DNA from: Halorubrum sp. 48-1-W
Lineage (GTDB): Archaea > Halobacteriota > Halobacteria > Halobacteriales > Haloferacaceae
Assembly: GCF_003287355.1 (NCBI RefSeq)
Contig: NZ_QMIM01000021.1
Span: 24,083-88,082 of the forward strand
Direction: 5' to 3'
DNA: 64,000 bases
Shown: piece after piece, positions 7,863 through 17,068 of the stretch
Position numbering within the stretch: the stretch's first letter is position 1
Layout of the letters: the number at the start of each line of letters is the position of its first letter
The notes under the pieces: generated by a model
What the model was told of the DNA's origin: nothing
What the model saw: the letters and a program-made list of their open reading frames with translations, nothing else
Databases searched by the model: none
Made by a program: the position numbers and the translations under genes

Positions 7863-8168
7863 TCAGGCCTCTTCGCCGTCGTCGCCGTCGGCACCGATCT
7901 TGTTCCGCTCGAGCATGTAGTCCTGCTCGACGTCGAGCGCGTCCCCTGCGGAGTCGTACACCTTCGCGTAGCCGATCGTCTTGCGCATCCCGAACTTCGT
8001 GTCGAGTTCGTGAACGACGACCTCCTCGGAGGCCTTGTCGAGCTTGGCCGCGAGCGAGTCGCGGACCGAGAGGCGGGAGGGGGTCGCCTCGTCGTGGACC
8101 GTCTCGAAGCGGATGTCCGTTCGGTGCAACATGGGGTTTTCTTCCTCGGAAATGATGTCGACGTCCAT
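7863..8168 (-). CDS. rps24e: 30S ribosomal protein S24e (eS24)
   Basis: This 101-residue small-subunit protein has the family signature: an N-terminal strand MDVDIISEEENPMLHRTD, the central SVRDSLAAKLDK helix and the TKFGMRKTIGYAKVYDS loop. It is acidic at the C terminus, as usual in halophiles. It lies upstream of kae1-bud32 with a 12-nt spacer, which leaves no room for the S27ae gene that commonly sits at this point in euryarchaea. A TATA-like cttttac lies about 35 nt upstream of the start. Confidence 0.95.
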   Translation of the reverse strand: MDVDIISEEENPMLHRTDIRFETVHDEATPSRLSVRDSLAAKLDKASEEVVVHELDTKFGMRKTIGYAKVYDSAGDALDVEQDYMLERNKIGADGDDGEEA

Positions 8169-8532
8169 GGTTCAGTTACGTGTACTACCCCCCGAACGCT
8201 GTAAAAGGATTTCGAAGCGGGTGGAGGGCCGTTCGAAGGGTTCTCCCGCCCGTTCGGTTGCCAGCAGTTCGTTCCGGCGGTTCAGTTACGGTTCGTTCCG
8301 GCGGTTCCGTTCTGCTGTCGGCAGTCCGATCCGCAGGTCGGTCCACACCCCTCGCTCGAACCCCTTCCTTTCCACTGGAACTCAGGCCGTCAAACGACTG
8401 CCCTCGGTCCAGTACGGTGATTTTCGACCCGTTCCGGAGTTGATCGACCCGGCTCGAACACTTTCGCTCCGGTAGGTCGGTTCGGTCCGTCACGGGCGGT
8501 TCCGCTCCGGATCGGATCGGCGTCCCGAGCCG
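8169..8532. other. Intergenic region upstream of rps24e
   Basis: The 364 bp hold no convincing gene. The rps24e promoter lies at the left edge. There is a direct repeat gttcgttccggcggttc at 8267-8283 and 8291-8307. An open frame on the minus strand (8185-8493) has a Pro/Glu/Arg/Thr-repeat product without family features and is probably a GC artefact. I looked for a zinc-ribbon S27ae gene here and did not see one. Confidence 0.6.
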
Positions 8533-9138
8533 CTATCGGGCGTCGCCGTTCGGAGCGTTCGACCCGGACAGACCGAGGATATCGAACGCGGCGTCGACGT
8601 CGCCCGCGAGCCGCTCGAACAGTTCGCGGGCCGTCCGCCGGCGCTCCGGGGTGATCTCGACCCGAACCATTCCCTCGCCGGGTTGCCCGTACACGACGCT
8701 CGCCCCGTCGGGAGCGGAGAGGATCGCCGGTAACGCGGCCAGGTCCTCCTCGCCGTCGACTTCGATCGTGACCGGGTCCGGGTCGGCGAGCGCGTCCGCG
8801 AGCGCCTGGAGGAGCGCCACGGTGAGCGTCGCCGGAGGATTCTCGACGTGAACCCGTTTCTCGTCGCCGGCGGCGAGACCATCCGATATCTCCGTCCGAA
8901 CGGCCTCCCGCTCGGTCTTGCCGTCGACGAGCGCGACGTCCGGAACGCGACCCGCCTCCCGGAGGTGGTACGTCACGACGTCGCCGACGGCGACGATCGG
9001 CGCGTCGGGCGCGTCGTACGCTGTCCGGCTCTCCGCCGCGGCCGCGAGCAACACGTCGGGGTCGGTCGTCACCGGCCCCATCGGGTGTTTGAACGCGTCG
9101 CGAAGCGAGTCGGGAAGGGTCACGATCGGGTCCGCCAT
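8533..9138 (-). CDS. GTP-dependent dephospho-CoA kinase (DUF359)
   Basis: The protein phosphorylates dephospho-CoA to coenzyme A with GTP, the archaeal last step of CoA synthesis. Its 201 residues show the family order: MADPIVTLPDSLRDAFKHPM at the N terminus, IVAVGDVVTYHL near residue 50, VDGKTEREAV near 70, VENPPATLTVALLQAL near 105 and the DGEEDLAALP segment near 130. It lies in the spt4-rps24e interval, its standard position in archaea, which supports the call. Confidence 0.9.
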   Translation of the reverse strand: MADPIVTLPDSLRDAFKHPMGPVTTDPDVLLAAAAESRTAYDAPDAPIVAVGDVVTYHLREAGRVPDVALVDGKTEREAVRTEISDGLAAGDEKRVHVENPPATLTVALLQALADALADPDPVTIEVDGEEDLAALPAILSAPDGASVVYGQPGEGMVRVEITPERRRTARELFERLAGDVDAAFDILGLSGSNAPNGDAR

Positions 9139-9279
9139 GCCTGGCCGTACGGCGTCGTCGTATGAAGAGTCGTGTGGTCGCTCGCTGTCTCAGGGGATCG
9201 CGGACGGGCGGATCGGCGGTTCCACGGGAAACGTGGGGGTCTCAGATCGTGTGGTGGTGCGGTAGCCAGGTAACGGCGG

Positions 9280-9477
9280 CTATCTGACCTTCAGCGCGTA
9301 CGATCCCGACTTCGAGACGTTCATCTCCTCGGCGATCTGGCTCTCCTCGGGGTTCGTGACGATGACGTAGCCGGCCCAGTCCTCCGTCAACGAGGAGGAC
9401 CCACAGAGCTCGCAGGTCTGTGCGTCCGGGTCGTTGACGTAGTGGCACTCGCGGCAGGCGAGCCGATCCTCCGCCAT
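9280..9477 (-). CDS. spt4: Transcription elongation factor Spt4 (RpoE2)
   Basis: This 65-residue zinc protein has paired CxxC motifs (CRECHY near residue 8 and CELCGS near 22), then the SLTEDWAGYVIV strand and the ESQIAEEM segment typical of archaeal Spt4. It partners Spt5 on RNA polymerase for processivity. Its ATG overlaps the rpo7 stop codon (TGATG), so the two are translationally coupled. Confidence 0.95.
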   Translation of the reverse strand: MAEDRLACRECHYVNDPDAQTCELCGSSSLTEDWAGYVIVTNPEESQIAEEMNVSKSGSYALKVR

Positions 9478-10058
9478 CAGTCGTCCTCCCCGGTCGCGCC
9501 GGCCTCGGCTCGCCGGCGACGGTCGCTCTCGAGCCAGTCGTGCTTGCCGAGCCCCGGCTGTTTGGCGGTGAGCCCGATCTTCGAATCGCGGGGGTTCCGC
9601 TCGTCGACGCTCTTCGTGACGACCCGCACCCGGACCGCGTCGTCGACGCCGAGGCTCTTATCGGAGTCCGAGGAGGCGAGCTGCTGGTTCGCCCCGTCGA
9701 AGGTGAGGTACTCGTCCGTGATCTGCGAGACGTGGAGCAGGCCGTCGACCGGTCCGATTCCGACGAACGCGCCGAACTCGACCGTCTCGACGACCGTCCC
9801 GTCGACGACCTCCTGCATGTCGGGGTCGAACGTGAGCGCGTCGAACTCGGCCTCGTAGTAGACGCCGGGGCGGTTGTGGAGGACCGCCCCCTCCCCGATG
9901 TCGTGGACCTCGATGACGCTCACGACGCTACCGACGTCCTCGTCCATTCGTCCTTCCAGCTTGTCCTGGAGCAGGGCCTTCACCCGCTCGTCGGTGACGT
10001 CCGCCAGGTGCTCCGGCGGGACCTCGACCGTGTCCTTGAGTCGAACTCGTTTGTACAT
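9477..10058 (-). CDS. rpo7: DNA-directed RNA polymerase subunit Rpo7 (RpoE1)
   Basis: This is the stalk subunit that pairs with Rpo4 in archaeal RNA polymerase and aids open-complex formation and RNA binding. The 193-residue protein has the N-terminal RNP-like domain (MYKRVRLKDTVEVPPEHL, about 1-80) and an S1/OB RNA-binding domain (GTVVETVEFGAFVGIGPVDG, about 83-165), ending in a basic, halophile-typical tail. It overlaps spt4 by one base and sits between the PIN protein and spt4, the conserved euryarchaeal order. Confidence 0.95.
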   Translation of the reverse strand: MYKRVRLKDTVEVPPEHLADVTDERVKALLQDKLEGRMDEDVGSVVSVIEVHDIGEGAVLHNRPGVYYEAEFDALTFDPDMQEVVDGTVVETVEFGAFVGIGPVDGLLHVSQITDEYLTFDGANQQLASSDSDKSLGVDDAVRVRVVTKSVDERNPRDSKIGLTAKQPGLGKHDWLESDRRRRAEAGATGEDD

Positions 10059-10209
10059 GTGCGTGGGTTGTGTCTGTGATCGCGTGTGTCGTCCGATCGC
10101 GCGTGTCGCGTCCGTCGTTTCCGTCGGCCGGTTCGTCTCCGCCCGCGAGCCGCCGCCACCGTCGATCCCGGTTTCTCGACGATGTCGGTGGCCGTCCAGC
10201 CCGCTTCAG

Positions 10210-10635
10210 CTACGGGTCCGTTACCGTGAGTGTGTTCCGCCCCCGTAAACAGATTACCGGTGTGTCCGCGTCCAGTACCCGTTCCACGAGCGGCCGGTCG
10301 AGCGTGACCACGTACGCGACCCGACCCGCCCGCGCGAGATCGACGAGCGCGTCGTCGCCGTACGCCCCGTCGACCTCGATCGTCCGGGCCCGGTCCGCGA
10401 GGTCCGCGCCGACGCTCGCCGCGGTCGCCGCCTTCCCTGCCCCCGATCCGAGCTCGACGAGCTCGTCGACGACCGCGGACGGCACGACCGGGTCGTAGCT
10501 CCCGAGGAGCCGGTCGAGCTCCTCGAACAGCCGCACGTTCGCCTCGACCGGGGCCATCAGCGCGCTCGCGTCGAGCGCGACGACGGGGCGGTCGTCGTCG
10601 GGGCGGTCGTCGATGTCGGGGTCCTCGTCGGTCAC
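10210..10635 (-). CDS. PIN-domain ribonuclease-like protein (Fcf1/VapC type)
   Basis: This 141-residue PIN-fold protein has VVALDASALMAPVE near residue 18 (first acidic metal ligand), VPSAVVDELVEL near 52 and a late GDDALVDLA/VVTLDRPL region that supplies the other acidic residues. It starts at GTG 10635, one base after the eIF2 gamma stop codon. Archaeal proteins of this type next to eIF2 gamma and rpo7 resemble eukaryotic Fcf1/Utp24, an rRNA-processing nuclease. Context therefore favours a role in ribosome biogenesis over a toxin, but this is inference. Confidence 0.85.
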   Translation of the reverse strand: MTDEDPDIDDRPDDDRPVVALDASALMAPVEANVRLFEELDRLLGSYDPVVPSAVVDELVELGSGAGKAATAASVGADLADRARTIEVDGAYGDDALVDLARAGRVAYVVTLDRPLVERVLDADTPVICLRGRNTLTVTDP

Positions 10636-10636
10636 G

Positions 10637-11881
10637 CTACGACAGCGTCCCGACGCCGATCAGCCGCCACCGCGCGCCGACGCGACGGTTGATCGCGATC
10701 TGTGCGCCCTCCTCGGCACACACCGGGCGCTTGAGGCGGACCTCGCACTCGCCGTCGCGCGCGCTCGTCACCGCGCCGACGGTGGTCGCGGTGCCGACGG
10801 TCAACATGAGGGGCTCGCCGGTCGATATCTCCTCGATGTCGCTGTCGCCGCTCTCGTCGTCCTCCCCGCCGACGACGCGGTCGAGGAGGTCGACCTGCAT
10901 CTCGAACTCGTGTCGGGTCGGCGGGAGCGTCCCGGGCTCGCCGGCGACCTGTCCGGCGAGCGCGTCGCCCTTCGTCAGGCTGGGGTCGAGTCCCGTCCCG
11001 ACGCCGAGCAGACCGCCCGGTTTCGCGGACTCGACGCCCTGCTCGCCGGCCTGAAGCGACCGGATCGACGTCTCGAGGGCTCGCCACTCCGTCTGTCCCT
11101 CCTCTTCGACCTCGCGGCCGGGGCGGATCTCGAGCCCGTCGCCGACCGACAGCTCACCCTGGACGAGCGAGCCGCCGACGACGCCGCCTTTGAGTTCCGC
11201 GGCGGTCGCGCCGGGGCGGTTGATGTCGAACGACCGGGCCGCGAACATCCGGGCGTCCTCGTCGGGGTCGCGCTCCGGGGTCGGGATCTCCGTCTCGATC
11301 GCCTGGATGAGGAGGTCCAGGTTGACCTCCTGGCCCGCCGAGACCGGGACGATCGGCGCGCCCTCCGCGACGGTCCCGTCGATGAACTCCCGGATCTGTT
11401 CGTAGTTGTTCACCGCGCGGTCGCGGTCGACGAGGTCGACCTTGTTCTGGGCGACCACGATGTTCTCGATCCCGATGAGGTCGAGCGCCATCAGGTGTTC
11501 CTCGGTCTGTGCCTGCGGCACGTCCTCGGTCGCGCTCACGACGAGGACCGCCCCGTCCATGATCGACGCGCCCGAGAGCATCGTCGCCATCAGCGTCTCG
11601 TGTCCGGGGGCGTCCACGAACGACACGGTCCGTAGCGGCTCGCTTTCGGAGCCGTCGGGGCACTCCTCGTCCGTCGTGTAACACTCGGGCTCGTCGACGC
11701 CGGGACAGCGGCGGAACGTCGCGTCCGCGTACCCGAGCCGGATCGAGATCCCGCGTTTCATTTCCTCGCTGTGCTGGTCGGTCCACGAGCCGGACAACGC
11801 CTGGACGAGCGTCGTCTTCCCGTGGTCGACGTGACCGACGAGACCGATGTTCACCTCCGGTTGTGTGTTGGCTTGGGTCAC
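10637..11881 (-). CDS. Translation initiation factor aIF2 subunit gamma
   Basis: This GTPase subunit of the aIF2 heterotrimer carries initiator Met-tRNA to the 30S subunit. The GTG at 11881 is chosen as start because AGGAGG lies 8 nt before it and the product, 414 residues, has normal length with [16 protein letters not shown] (G1) at residues 9-24. G3 is DAPGHE, G4 is NKVD, and a zinc-knuckle insert (CPGVDEPEC...C) lies near residue 60. Beta-barrel domains II and III fill the C-terminal half. A longer frame to 12640 has no support. It leads the operon with the PIN gene. Confidence 0.96.
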   Translation of the reverse strand: MTQANTQPEVNIGLVGHVDHGKTTLVQALSGSWTDQHSEEMKRGISIRLGYADATFRRCPGVDEPECYTTDEECPDGSESEPLRTVSFVDAPGHETLMATMLSGASIMDGAVLVVSATEDVPQAQTEEHLMALDLIGIENIVVAQNKVDLVDRDRAVNNYEQIREFIDGTVAEGAPIVPVSAGQEVNLDLLIQAIETEIPTPERDPDEDARMFAARSFDINRPGATAAELKGGVVGGSLVQGELSVGDGLEIRPGREVEEEGQTEWRALETSIRSLQAGEQGVESAKPGGLLGVGTGLDPSLTKGDALAGQVAGEPGTLPPTRHEFEMQVDLLDRVVGGEDDESGDSDIEEISTGEPLMLTVGTATTVGAVTSARDGECEVRLKRPVCAEEGAQIAINRRVGARWRLIGVGTLS

Positions 11882-12103
11882 TGTGTTCCCTCCTAACGGA
11901 GCAGTCTTACCCGAATTTTCGCCCCGTGCGAGTGATAAAGTTGCTGTTATAGCGGCGTCGTGGCTCCCCGTCACCCCCGTTTCGAGTCGATCCGCGTCAT
12001 CGGGTATCGATCGGATCGACGTCGAGGGCGACCTGAACCGGAACGATGCCGTGCCCGCCGTTCCGACGCCGATATACGGCTCACGTCCGTAGTCGGGGCC
12101 ACG

Positions 12104-12580
12104 ATGGGATACGCGTGTCCGGTGTGTGCGACCCCGCAACGCGACGGCGAGCACCTCGCTCACCACCTCGCGTTCACGGCGATGCTCCACGGCGACGACC
12201 ACGAGGCGTGGCTCGACGACCACGCCCCGGGCTGGGAGACGGCCGACCCCGCGGGCCTCGCCGAGGACGTCGTCGACCACGCCGAGCCCGCCGAGTACCA
12301 CGAGGTGTTCGAGGACACGACCGACCGGGGTCGACCGGACCTCGATCCGGGGATGGGCAGTGGCCACGACCACCCTCACGATGACGGCAGACACGGCGGT
12401 ACGCCGATCTCCGGAGCCGGGACGACCGACCCCGAAACGGCGGCCGCCCTCCGAGAGGCGCGCGACCTGACGCGCCGGATGTACGAGGACGAGGGCGAGG
12501 AAGACGAAAACGACGGGACGCCCGAGTCGGACGACGGCTCCCCCAGTGACGGCTCCTCCGGCGACGATCCCTCCAGATAG
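12104..12580 (+). CDS. DUF5810-family zinc-finger-like protein
   Basis: This conserved haloarchaeal protein of unknown function has 158 residues from the ATG at 12104. It begins [20 protein letters not shown] with a CxxC pair and nearby histidines that could form a zinc site. [19 protein letters not shown] follows, and the second half is very acidic and His/Asp/Ser-rich. A TATA-like gatatac lies about 32 nt upstream. The gene is divergent from eIF2 gamma and directly precedes a DUF5809 gene on the same strand. Confidence 0.82.
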   Translation: MGYACPVCATPQRDGEHLAHHLAFTAMLHGDDHEAWLDDHAPGWETADPAGLAEDVVDHAEPAEYHEVFEDTTDRGRPDLDPGMGSGHDHPHDDGRHGGTPISGAGTTDPETAAALREARDLTRRMYEDEGEEDENDGTPESDDGSPSDGSSGDDPSR

Positions 12581-12642
12581 TACGCACGCGTGATCCGTCC
12601 GCGTACCCGAACGGTCTTTTCGCTCGCCGGCAACGACCACGC

Positions 12643-13107
12643 ATGGAGACGAGGGGCGTGTTCGCGCCGACGACCCGCGAGGAGGCGATCGACCGCTACG
12701 AGGCCGTCGGCTCGGCTGCGCGGGTGATCGTTCGGGAGACGGCCAAGGCGATGGAGTTCGACGCCGACGAGTACGCGGAGCGGGTCACCCCGGCCGTGGT
12801 CGAGACCGCCCGCGACGCCGCCTTCGCCGAACTGCTCGTCGTCCACCTCGCCGACCGCGACGAGTTCGACGGGTGGCTCGAAGCGAGCGAGTTCGACCCC
12901 GACGCCGTCGTCGAACTCGGCTCCGAGCACGTCGATCGGGTCGCGTGGCACCCGGTCCCGTTCGCGGGGACCGTGGTCGCGACGACGTTCCAGGACCGCC
13001 CCGACGCGGCAGCGAGCACCCTCCGACGCAACGCCTTCGGCCGGGTGTACCGCGACGTCTTCGACGCCGGTGACGAGGGCGGGCGCGGATCCGAGGCGGA
13101 CGAATAG
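12643..13107 (+). CDS. DUF5809-family protein
   Basis: This 154-residue conserved haloarchaeal protein has no known function. It is mostly helical, with a conserved start ([20 protein letters not shown]) and [12 protein letters not shown] near residue 40. It has no membrane segment or recognised catalytic motif. It follows the DUF5810 gene by 62 nt, and the two plus the nearby DUF5808 gene probably form a conserved neighbourhood. Confidence 0.8.
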   Translation: METRGVFAPTTREEAIDRYEAVGSAARVIVRETAKAMEFDADEYAERVTPAVVETARDAAFAELLVVHLADRDEFDGWLEASEFDPDAVVELGSEHVDRVAWHPVPFAGTVVATTFQDRPDAAASTLRRNAFGRVYRDVFDAGDEGGRGSEADE

Positions 13108-13175
13108 GGTCGGAGCGACGCTGTCCGGGTGGACCCGACGAACACCGTTAGGTGTCCAGGGGACGTATCCGGATC

Positions 13176-14312
13176 ATGCCCAACCGATCGACCGGGACCC
13201 CCGTCATCCTGACGGTCGCGTCCGTGGCGGCGCTCGTGTCCGTGGCGCTCGCGTCGCTCGCGACGGTCGCCGTCCACCCGGTGGCCGCCCACGTGGACTA
13301 CGTCACCGAGGACTCCGGGGACCCGATCGACGCGGTCACGTTTCTGGTGGAGGTCCTCTCGGACCCGTTCAACGCTGTGGTGTTCGGCGTATCCGGCGCC
13401 GTCGTGGTCGCCGGGATCGCGGCGTACCTCTGGGTGCGGCCGACGATCCGCGACGTGGTCGTCCTCCGGGAGAAGCTCGTCAGCTACGGCGACCTGGTCC
13501 CGTGGATGTTGCGGCTCTCGATCGGACTTCCGCTCGTTGGGGCCGGCTTCCAGGGGTACCTGTTCGCGCCGACCCTATCGTTCGATCCCTCCGCGAGCCT
13601 CCTGCTCAGAGCGCTCTTCATCGGGATCGGGTTCTGTGTCCTCTTCGGGCTCGCGACCCGGATCGTCTCCGCGGTCGGCCTGCTGACGTTCGGGTGGGTT
13701 CTGGTCGCCGTCGACCCGGGGGTCGTCATCGCGATGGAGTACGTCCCGATCCTGCTCGCGTTGCTCGTCGTCGGCGGCGGTCGCCCGAGCGCGGACGACA
13801 TGCTGTTGGCGGTCGCGAGCACGCCCGACACCTACTACGGGCGGATCGACCCGGTCCACCACCTGAAGGCGTTCCTCGACGACTCGATGGCCGCGCTCCG
13901 CGAGTACGTCCCGACGCTCCTCCGCGTCGGCATGGGCGTGACGTTCGTCTACCTCGGGCTGATCGAGAAGCTCGCCGATCCGGGACGGGCCCTGCTCGTC
14001 GTCGAGAAGTACGACCTGACCGCGGTCGTCCCGGTCGACCCCGGGCTCTGGGTCGTCGGCGCGGGCGTCTCGGAGGTCGTGGTCGGGCTGGCGCTGGTCG
14101 CCGGCTTCTTCACCCGCGGCGCGGCCGCGGTCTCGTTCGTCCTCTTTACGACCACGCTGTTCGGGCTCCCGGACGACCCCGTGTTGGCACACGTCGCGCT
14201 GTTCGGGTTGGCCTCGGCCGTGTTCACGCTCGGGTCGGGCCCCCTCTCGTTCGACCGGTGGTTCGGTCGTCCCGCCCTCGAGGAGGGAGAGTCGGCGATC
14301 CCGACGGATTGA
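13176..14312 (+). CDS. DoxX-family membrane protein
   Basis: This polytopic membrane protein of 378 residues starts at the ATG at 13176. An upstream in-frame ATG at 13152 is less likely. Hydrophobic segments occur near residues 10-35, 65-90, 125-150 and 150-190, and the DoxX-like half follows (LLRVGMGVTFVYLGLIEKL near 250, then GVSEVVVGLALVAGFF). DoxX relatives include quinone-linked oxidoreductase subunits and many uncharacterised proteins. No substrate can be assigned. It stands alone before pgi. Confidence 0.8.
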   Translation: MPNRSTGTPVILTVASVAALVSVALASLATVAVHPVAAHVDYVTEDSGDPIDAVTFLVEVLSDPFNAVVFGVSGAVVVAGIAAYLWVRPTIRDVVVLREKLVSYGDLVPWMLRLSIGLPLVGAGFQGYLFAPTLSFDPSASLLLRALFIGIGFCVLFGLATRIVSAVGLLTFGWVLVAVDPGVVIAMEYVPILLALLVVGGGRPSADDMLLAVASTPDTYYGRIDPVHHLKAFLDDSMAALREYVPTLLRVGMGVTFVYLGLIEKLADPGRALLVVEKYDLTAVVPVDPGLWVVGAGVSEVVVGLALVAGFFTRGAAAVSFVLFTTTLFGLPDDPVLAHVALFGLASAVFTLGSGPLSFDRWFGRPALEEGESAIPTD

Positions 14313-14402
14313 CCGGGGCCTCCCCGCAGTCGAGGACTCGTCCCGTCGAACGGGGCCTCTCGAACGGCCCACGCTTATGGACCGCCGCGTCCTGCCTCCC
14401 GT

Positions 14403-15689
14403 ATGAACGTAGACATCGGTAACGCGCTCGGCACCCAACCGGGGCTCACGGAGGAGACCCTCGACCGGCTCGACGACCGCGTCGCGGACGCCCACGACCG
14501 GATCGCCCGGGGGATGGAGACCGACGAGTTCGGCTACGCCTCGCTGTCCCTGCCCGAGACGGCCGACCCGACGGCGATCCGCGAGGCGGTCGCCCCCTTC
14601 GAAGACCCGGTTGCGGTCCTGACCGTCGGGATCGGCGGGAGCGCGCTCGGCGCGGCGACGCTCGCGGACGCGCTCGAGAGCGACGTGGACGCGTACTTCC
14701 TCGACAACGTCGACCCCGACCACGTCGACGGCCTACTCGCCGACCTCCCGCTGGAGGAGGTCGTCGTCAACGTGGTCTCCCGGTCGGGGACGACCGCCGA
14801 GACGCTCGCGAACTTCCTCGTCGTCCGCGAGGCGATGGACGCGGCGGGCGTCGACTGGACCGAGCGCACGCTCGTCACGACCGGCGAGGAGGGAAACCTC
14901 CGACAGCTCGCGGAGACCCACGACCTCCCCGCGCTCGACGTCCCCAAGGGGGTCCCGGGCCGCTTCTCCGTGCTCTCGACGGTCGGGCTCGCGGTCGCCG
15001 CCCTCCAGGGCCACGACGTCGAGGCGGTGCTCGAAGGGGGACGAGAGGGGATGGACGCGCTCTCCGGGTCGCTCTTCGAGTCGCCGGCGTACGCCTACGG
15101 CGCGACGACCTACGCGCTCGCGGAGCGGGGGGCGCTCACGAACGCGTTCATGCCCTACGCGGAGTCGCTGGAGACGTTCGCGGAGTGGTTCGCCCAGCTG
15201 TGGGCCGAAAGTCTCGGGAAGGACGGGATCGGGCAGACGCCCGCCCGCGCGCTCGGCGCGACCGACCAGCACTCACAGCTCCAGCTCTATCGCGCGGGGC
15301 CGCCGGACAAGCTCGTCACGCTCGTCCGGCCGACCGATCGCGCCGACGTGCCGGTCCCCGAGACCGACCTGGAGGGGCTCTCCTACCTCGGCGGCTCGTC
15401 GCTCGGCGACCTCCTCGACGCGGAGTTCGAGGCGACGGAGGCGAGCCTCACAGCCGCCGACGTGCCGAACGTCCGGGTCGAGGTCGACCGCGTGGACGAG
15501 CGCGCGCTCGGCGAACTGCTGTACGGGATGGAGGCCGCCTGCGTGCTCTACGGCGAACTGGCGAGTGTCTCGACGTTCACCCAGCCGGCCGTCGAGTGGG
15601 GGAAGCGGGCGGCCCGCGGCCTGCTCGGCGGCGGTGAGTTCGCCGAAACAGCGGCGGTCGCCGACAAGCGCGAGTTCCGGATCGACTAA
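14403..15689 (+). CDS. pgi: Glucose-6-phosphate isomerase
   Basis: The enzyme interconverts glucose 6-phosphate and fructose 6-phosphate. Its 428 residues have the PGI superfamily SIS domains, with GIGGSALGAATLADAL near residue 78, NVVSRSGTTAETLANF near 120 and the catalytic-region ATDQHSQLQLY near 287. The Lys-containing FTQPAVEWGKRAARG near 395 fits the active-site lysine. The length is typical of haloarchaeal and bacterial-type PGI. Confidence 0.95.
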   Translation: MNVDIGNALGTQPGLTEETLDRLDDRVADAHDRIARGMETDEFGYASLSLPETADPTAIREAVAPFEDPVAVLTVGIGGSALGAATLADALESDVDAYFLDNVDPDHVDGLLADLPLEEVVVNVVSRSGTTAETLANFLVVREAMDAAGVDWTERTLVTTGEEGNLRQLAETHDLPALDVPKGVPGRFSVLSTVGLAVAALQGHDVEAVLEGGREGMDALSGSLFESPAYAYGATTYALAERGALTNAFMPYAESLETFAEWFAQLWAESLGKDGIGQTPARALGATDQHSQLQLYRAGPPDKLVTLVRPTDRADVPVPETDLEGLSYLGGSSLGDLLDAEFEATEASLTAADVPNVRVEVDRVDERALGELLYGMEAACVLYGELASVSTFTQPAVEWGKRAARGLLGGGEFAETAAVADKREFRID

Positions 15690-15714
15690 CACGCCGCGTC
15701 GCCTAGCGCCGACG

Positions 15715-16443
15715 ATGACCGAGGAGCTCCCCGCGCCGGTCGACGCCGCCCTCCGCGTCGCGAGCGCCGTCTTCGCGATCGTGTTCGCGCTCGTCGTCGC
15801 GAGCGCGCTCGCCACGCCGTTCGCCGACCTCGCGGTCCGGCTCGGCCTCGTCGCCGACGGCGGAAACGGGTGGCAACTCCTCCGGACGCTCGGCCAGTTC
15901 GCGGGCTTCCTCGTGGCCGTGGCCGGCTATCTCGTGTTCACCGACCAGCGGGACCTCCTCCGGTTCTCGCGGCCGTCGCTCCGGGAGGTCGGGATCGTCT
16001 TCGGCGCGGGGATCCTCCTCTTGGGGCTCCAGTACAGCTCGCTTTTCGCCCTCCGGGAGGTCGGACTCTCGACCGGGCAGAACCAGGCGGTCGTGCCCGC
16101 CGGCGACCCCGTCGGCTACTACCTCGCGATGGTCGCCGTCTCGCTGTTCGTCGTCGGCCCCGTCGAGGAGGTCCTCTTCCGGGGGGTCGTTCAGGGCGGG
16201 CTCCGCCGGGCGTTCGACGCGCCTCCCGCGATCCTGCTCGCGAGCGTCCTCTTCGGGCTCGTCCACCTCTCGGGGATCCAGGGGACGGCTGTCGAGCGGT
16301 GGGCGTACGTCGCGGTCGTGATCCTGTTGGGGTGCGTGCTCGGGTACCTCTACGAGCGGACCGGGAACGTGTTGGTGCCCGGGCTCGCCCACGGCGTGTA
16401 CAACGCCGCGATCTACGCGGTGTTGCTCGCGAACGCGGTTTGA
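15715..16443 (+). CDS. CPBP-family intramembrane metalloprotease (CAAX/Abi)
   Basis: This 242-residue multi-pass membrane protein starts at the ATG at 15715, 26 nt after pgi. The family motifs are GPVEEVLFRGVVQGGLRR near residue 150 (EExxxR), FGLVHLSGIQG near 182 and GLAHGVYNAAIY near 225, which supply the Glu and His residues of a membrane-embedded metallo-active site. Relatives process prenylated proteins or bacteriocins. The substrate here is unknown. The spacing suggests co-transcription with pgi. Confidence 0.88.
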   Translation: MTEELPAPVDAALRVASAVFAIVFALVVASALATPFADLAVRLGLVADGGNGWQLLRTLGQFAGFLVAVAGYLVFTDQRDLLRFSRPSLREVGIVFGAGILLLGLQYSSLFALREVGLSTGQNQAVVPAGDPVGYYLAMVAVSLFVVGPVEEVLFRGVVQGGLRRAFDAPPAILLASVLFGLVHLSGIQGTAVERWAYVAVVILLGCVLGYLYERTGNVLVPGLAHGVYNAAIYAVLLANAV

Positions 16444-16497
16444 GGCGGGTTCGTCGAACCCGTGTCAACGACCGGGACGGGCGTTCGACCCTGCCAA

Positions 16498-16525
16498 TAT
16501 ATTTCGACTAGAAAAAGAAATATAT
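16498..16525. promoter_or_regulatory. AT-rich inverted repeat upstream of HTH/TumE-like pair
   Basis: The arms atatatttc (16498-16506) and gaaatatat (16517-16525) form a perfect inverted repeat separated by 10 nt, starting 51 nt before the HTH gene. AT-rich DNA here must also hold the TATA box. This is a likely operator for autorepression. Confidence 0.7.
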
Positions 16526-16548
16526 GTGCTAATCCCGTCACGCGACGT

Positions 16549-17067
16549 ATGGCGGACGATACCCACCGCGACGGTCCACCGCCGTTCGAGAGGCCGTTCG
16601 AGGACGAGGACACGAAGCAACGCGTGTACGGTGCGGTGCTTCACGCCAGAGAGCCGATGACGGCCGCGGAGATCGCCGACCGGGCGGACTGCTCGACGGA
16701 GTCGGCGCGGACGCACCTGTCCTTCTACGCCGAGCTCGGCATCGTCGTCCGCCACGAGGGTCGGCCGGCCGGGTACGAGCGCAACGACGACTACTTCGAG
16801 TGGCGACGGGTGAACGAACTGGCGCGGAGGCATACCGTCGACGAGCTACAGGCTCGTGTGTCGGAGCTGACCGACCGGATCGAGTCGTACCGTGCCGAGT
16901 ACGACGCCGACTCGCCCGCCGACGTCCACGTCCTCGAGTTCGACGCGGAACGGATCGACGACGTCTACGCGGACCTCGGCGACTGGGCTACCGCCATCGA
17001 GGAGCGTCGTCTCCACGAGCGCGCCCGGAGGGATGCCGCCGGTCCCGCGGCGTCGTCGTACGGCTAA
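16549..17067 (+). CDS. Winged-HTH transcriptional regulator, probable antitoxin (DUF7342-like)
   Basis: The 172-residue protein has a winged-helix domain at about residues 20-85 (KQRVYGAVLHAREPMTAAEI, STESARTHLSFYAELGIV), then a helical and coiled region (ELQARVSELTDRIESYRAEY) likely to mediate dimers. It starts 24 nt after an inverted repeat and its stop codon is followed after one base by the ATG of a TumE-like gene. In haloarchaea, genes of this type commonly pair with that partner. An antitoxin and autorepressor role is inferred from this pairing and not shown directly. Confidence 0.75.
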   Translation: MADDTHRDGPPPFERPFEDEDTKQRVYGAVLHAREPMTAAEIADRADCSTESARTHLSFYAELGIVVRHEGRPAGYERNDDYFEWRRVNELARRHTVDELQARVSELTDRIESYRAEYDADSPADVHVLEFDAERIDDVYADLGDWATAIEERRLHERARRDAAGPAASSYG

Positions 17068-17068
17068 C

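Noticed and set aside
8185..8493. Minus-strand frame upstream of rps24e as a small gene
   Set aside because: The product is built from Pro/Glu/Arg/Thr repeats generated by a direct DNA repeat and has no zinc ribbon. It could not serve as the missing S27ae.
11882..12640. Upstream extension of the eIF2 gamma frame to 667 residues
   Set aside because: The extension crosses the divergent DUF5810 gene and its promoter. AGGAGG before GTG 11881 and the family length fix the shorter start.
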